DNA of 64,000 nt from Terrabacter tumescens (GTDB lineage: Bacteria; Actinomycetota; Actinomycetes; Actinomycetales; Dermatophilaceae): NCBI RefSeq assembly GCF_014646815.1, contig NZ_BMNZ01000009.1:1-64000 (forward strand). The letters are read 5' to 3'. The first letter of the stretch is position 1, and the number at the start of each line of letters is the position of its first letter. A model generated the notes under the pieces. That model did not search any database. It was not told where the DNA came from and was given only the letters and a program-made list of their open reading frames with translations. The position numbers and the translations under genes are program-made. Positions 63,781 through 64,000 of this stretch are shown one piece after another.

Positions 63781-64000
63781 ATGTCCGACCCAATGAGGCC
63801 ATCATGGGATCGCTACCGGCAGTGGGTCAGCAATGAGCAGCTCGTAGCTGCCACGGCTGTGCTCGATGTCGACCCCGCTGGGGTTGTGCGCCAGGACGCG
63901 ACGGCTTGGCTGACCTTCAGCACCGAAAGCCGACAGCGCGACGAGCACGGGAACTGGCACTGGGACCCGGTGCTTGACTGGGAGGCGTGGGTCTCCGATG
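63781..64000 (+). CDS. Unrecognised protein, 5' end only
   Basis: ATG 63781 with an AAGGAG site ten bases upstream opens a frame that remains open to the window edge (73 codons), rich in Trp and Asp (PSWDRYRQWVSNEQLVAATA; NWHWDPVLDWEAWVSD). No family recognised. It follows the integrase by about 100 bases and belongs to the same island. Confidence 0.6.
   Translation, partial: MSDPMRPSWDRYRQWVSNEQLVAATAVLDVDPAGVVRQDATAWLTFSTESRQRDEHGNWHWDPVLDWEAWVSD

Larger units (their letters stand above)
57628..64000. mobile_element. Accessory island (integrative element or tandem remnants), right end outside window
   Basis: From the broken tRNA-Ser(UGA) to the window edge the genes are accessory in type (Mrr-like nuclease, double-HTH protein, phage Dam methylase, excisionase, tyrosine integrase), and codon third positions are less G/C-biased than in the core. 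A complete tRNA-Ser(UGA) lies inside. The left border is taken as the broken tRNA; the right border is not in the window. Confidence 0.6.

Overview
The window is high-GC actinobacterial chromosome. Several things point to a member of the Intrasporangiaceae (Janibacter/Knoellia/Phycicoccus-like) or a close relative: the small actinobacterial SRP RNA, a LytR_C/VapB-like gene pair, DUF4328, DUF6328 and sunset-domain proteins, a GTP-dependent PEP carboxykinase, a FolP2-type pterin-binding protein, and G/C-ending codons throughout. The family assignment is inferred from gene content; no 16S or marker comparison was possible.

Layout. 0-5 kb: the tail of an IS30-type transposase, an MFS exporter divergent from its LacI-type regulator (two palindromic operators between them), the SRP RNA gene, a second MFS gene, and tRNA-Ser(GGA). 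5-13.5 kb: an MBL-fold hydrolase, ornithine carbamoyltransferase, a secreted metallophosphoesterase, a LytR_C/VapB-like pair divergent from a HerA-like ATPase, an ECF sigma gene broken by a one-base frameshift and fused in frame to its downstream membrane protein, and an MmyB-type regulator. 13.6-20 kb: a membrane protein, a NarL-type two-component system, a kinase-fold protein, a dual-specificity phosphatase, then a decayed stretch of gene fragments ending at tRNA-Ser(CGA). 20-30.5 kb: tadA, upp, an Rsm22-like methyltransferase, small and PH-domain membrane proteins, an APC permease, an AbiEi/Vsr-like gene bracketed by two 70-nt hairpins, and pntAB. 30.5-38 kb: a polyol catabolic locus with an AraC regulator divergent from solute-binding protein, two permeases, an SDR, a mannitol/arabitol dehydrogenase and a xylulokinase-type kinase. 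38-50 kb: two DUF4328 paralogues, a frameshifted DUF2252 gene, a SHOCT protein, a flavodoxin-like protein, argS, an acidic sunset-domain protein, an acyl-CoA ligase and a drug exporter. 50-57.4 kb: tRNA-Arg(ACG), pckG, a DUF6328 protein, tRNA-Ser(GCU), an LCP protein, a cold-shock gene, folP2 and a probable 36-aa protein. 57.6-64 kb: an accessory island of lower GC with an Mrr-like nuclease and partner, a double-HTH protein, a phage-type adenine methylase, a second tRNA-Ser(UGA), excisionase and tyrosine integrase.

Three signals are not explained by the genes. (1) The octamer GTATGCCG/CGGCATAC occurs about 31 times, far above composition, in every reading frame and in gaps. (2) A stem-loop with a conserved nine-base loop and conserved flanks, but a sequence-variable and compensating stem, lies just beyond the terminator of three tRNA-Ser genes. 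(3) A pair of 70-nt nested palindromes with a compensatory base-pair change flanks the AbiEi/Vsr-like gene. The 57.8-60.8 kb nuclease operon is the best candidate for an undescribed defence system.

Three frameshifts (about 11.42, 18.45 and 39.06 kb) fall in G/C runs, so sequencing error must be excluded before they are read as biology.
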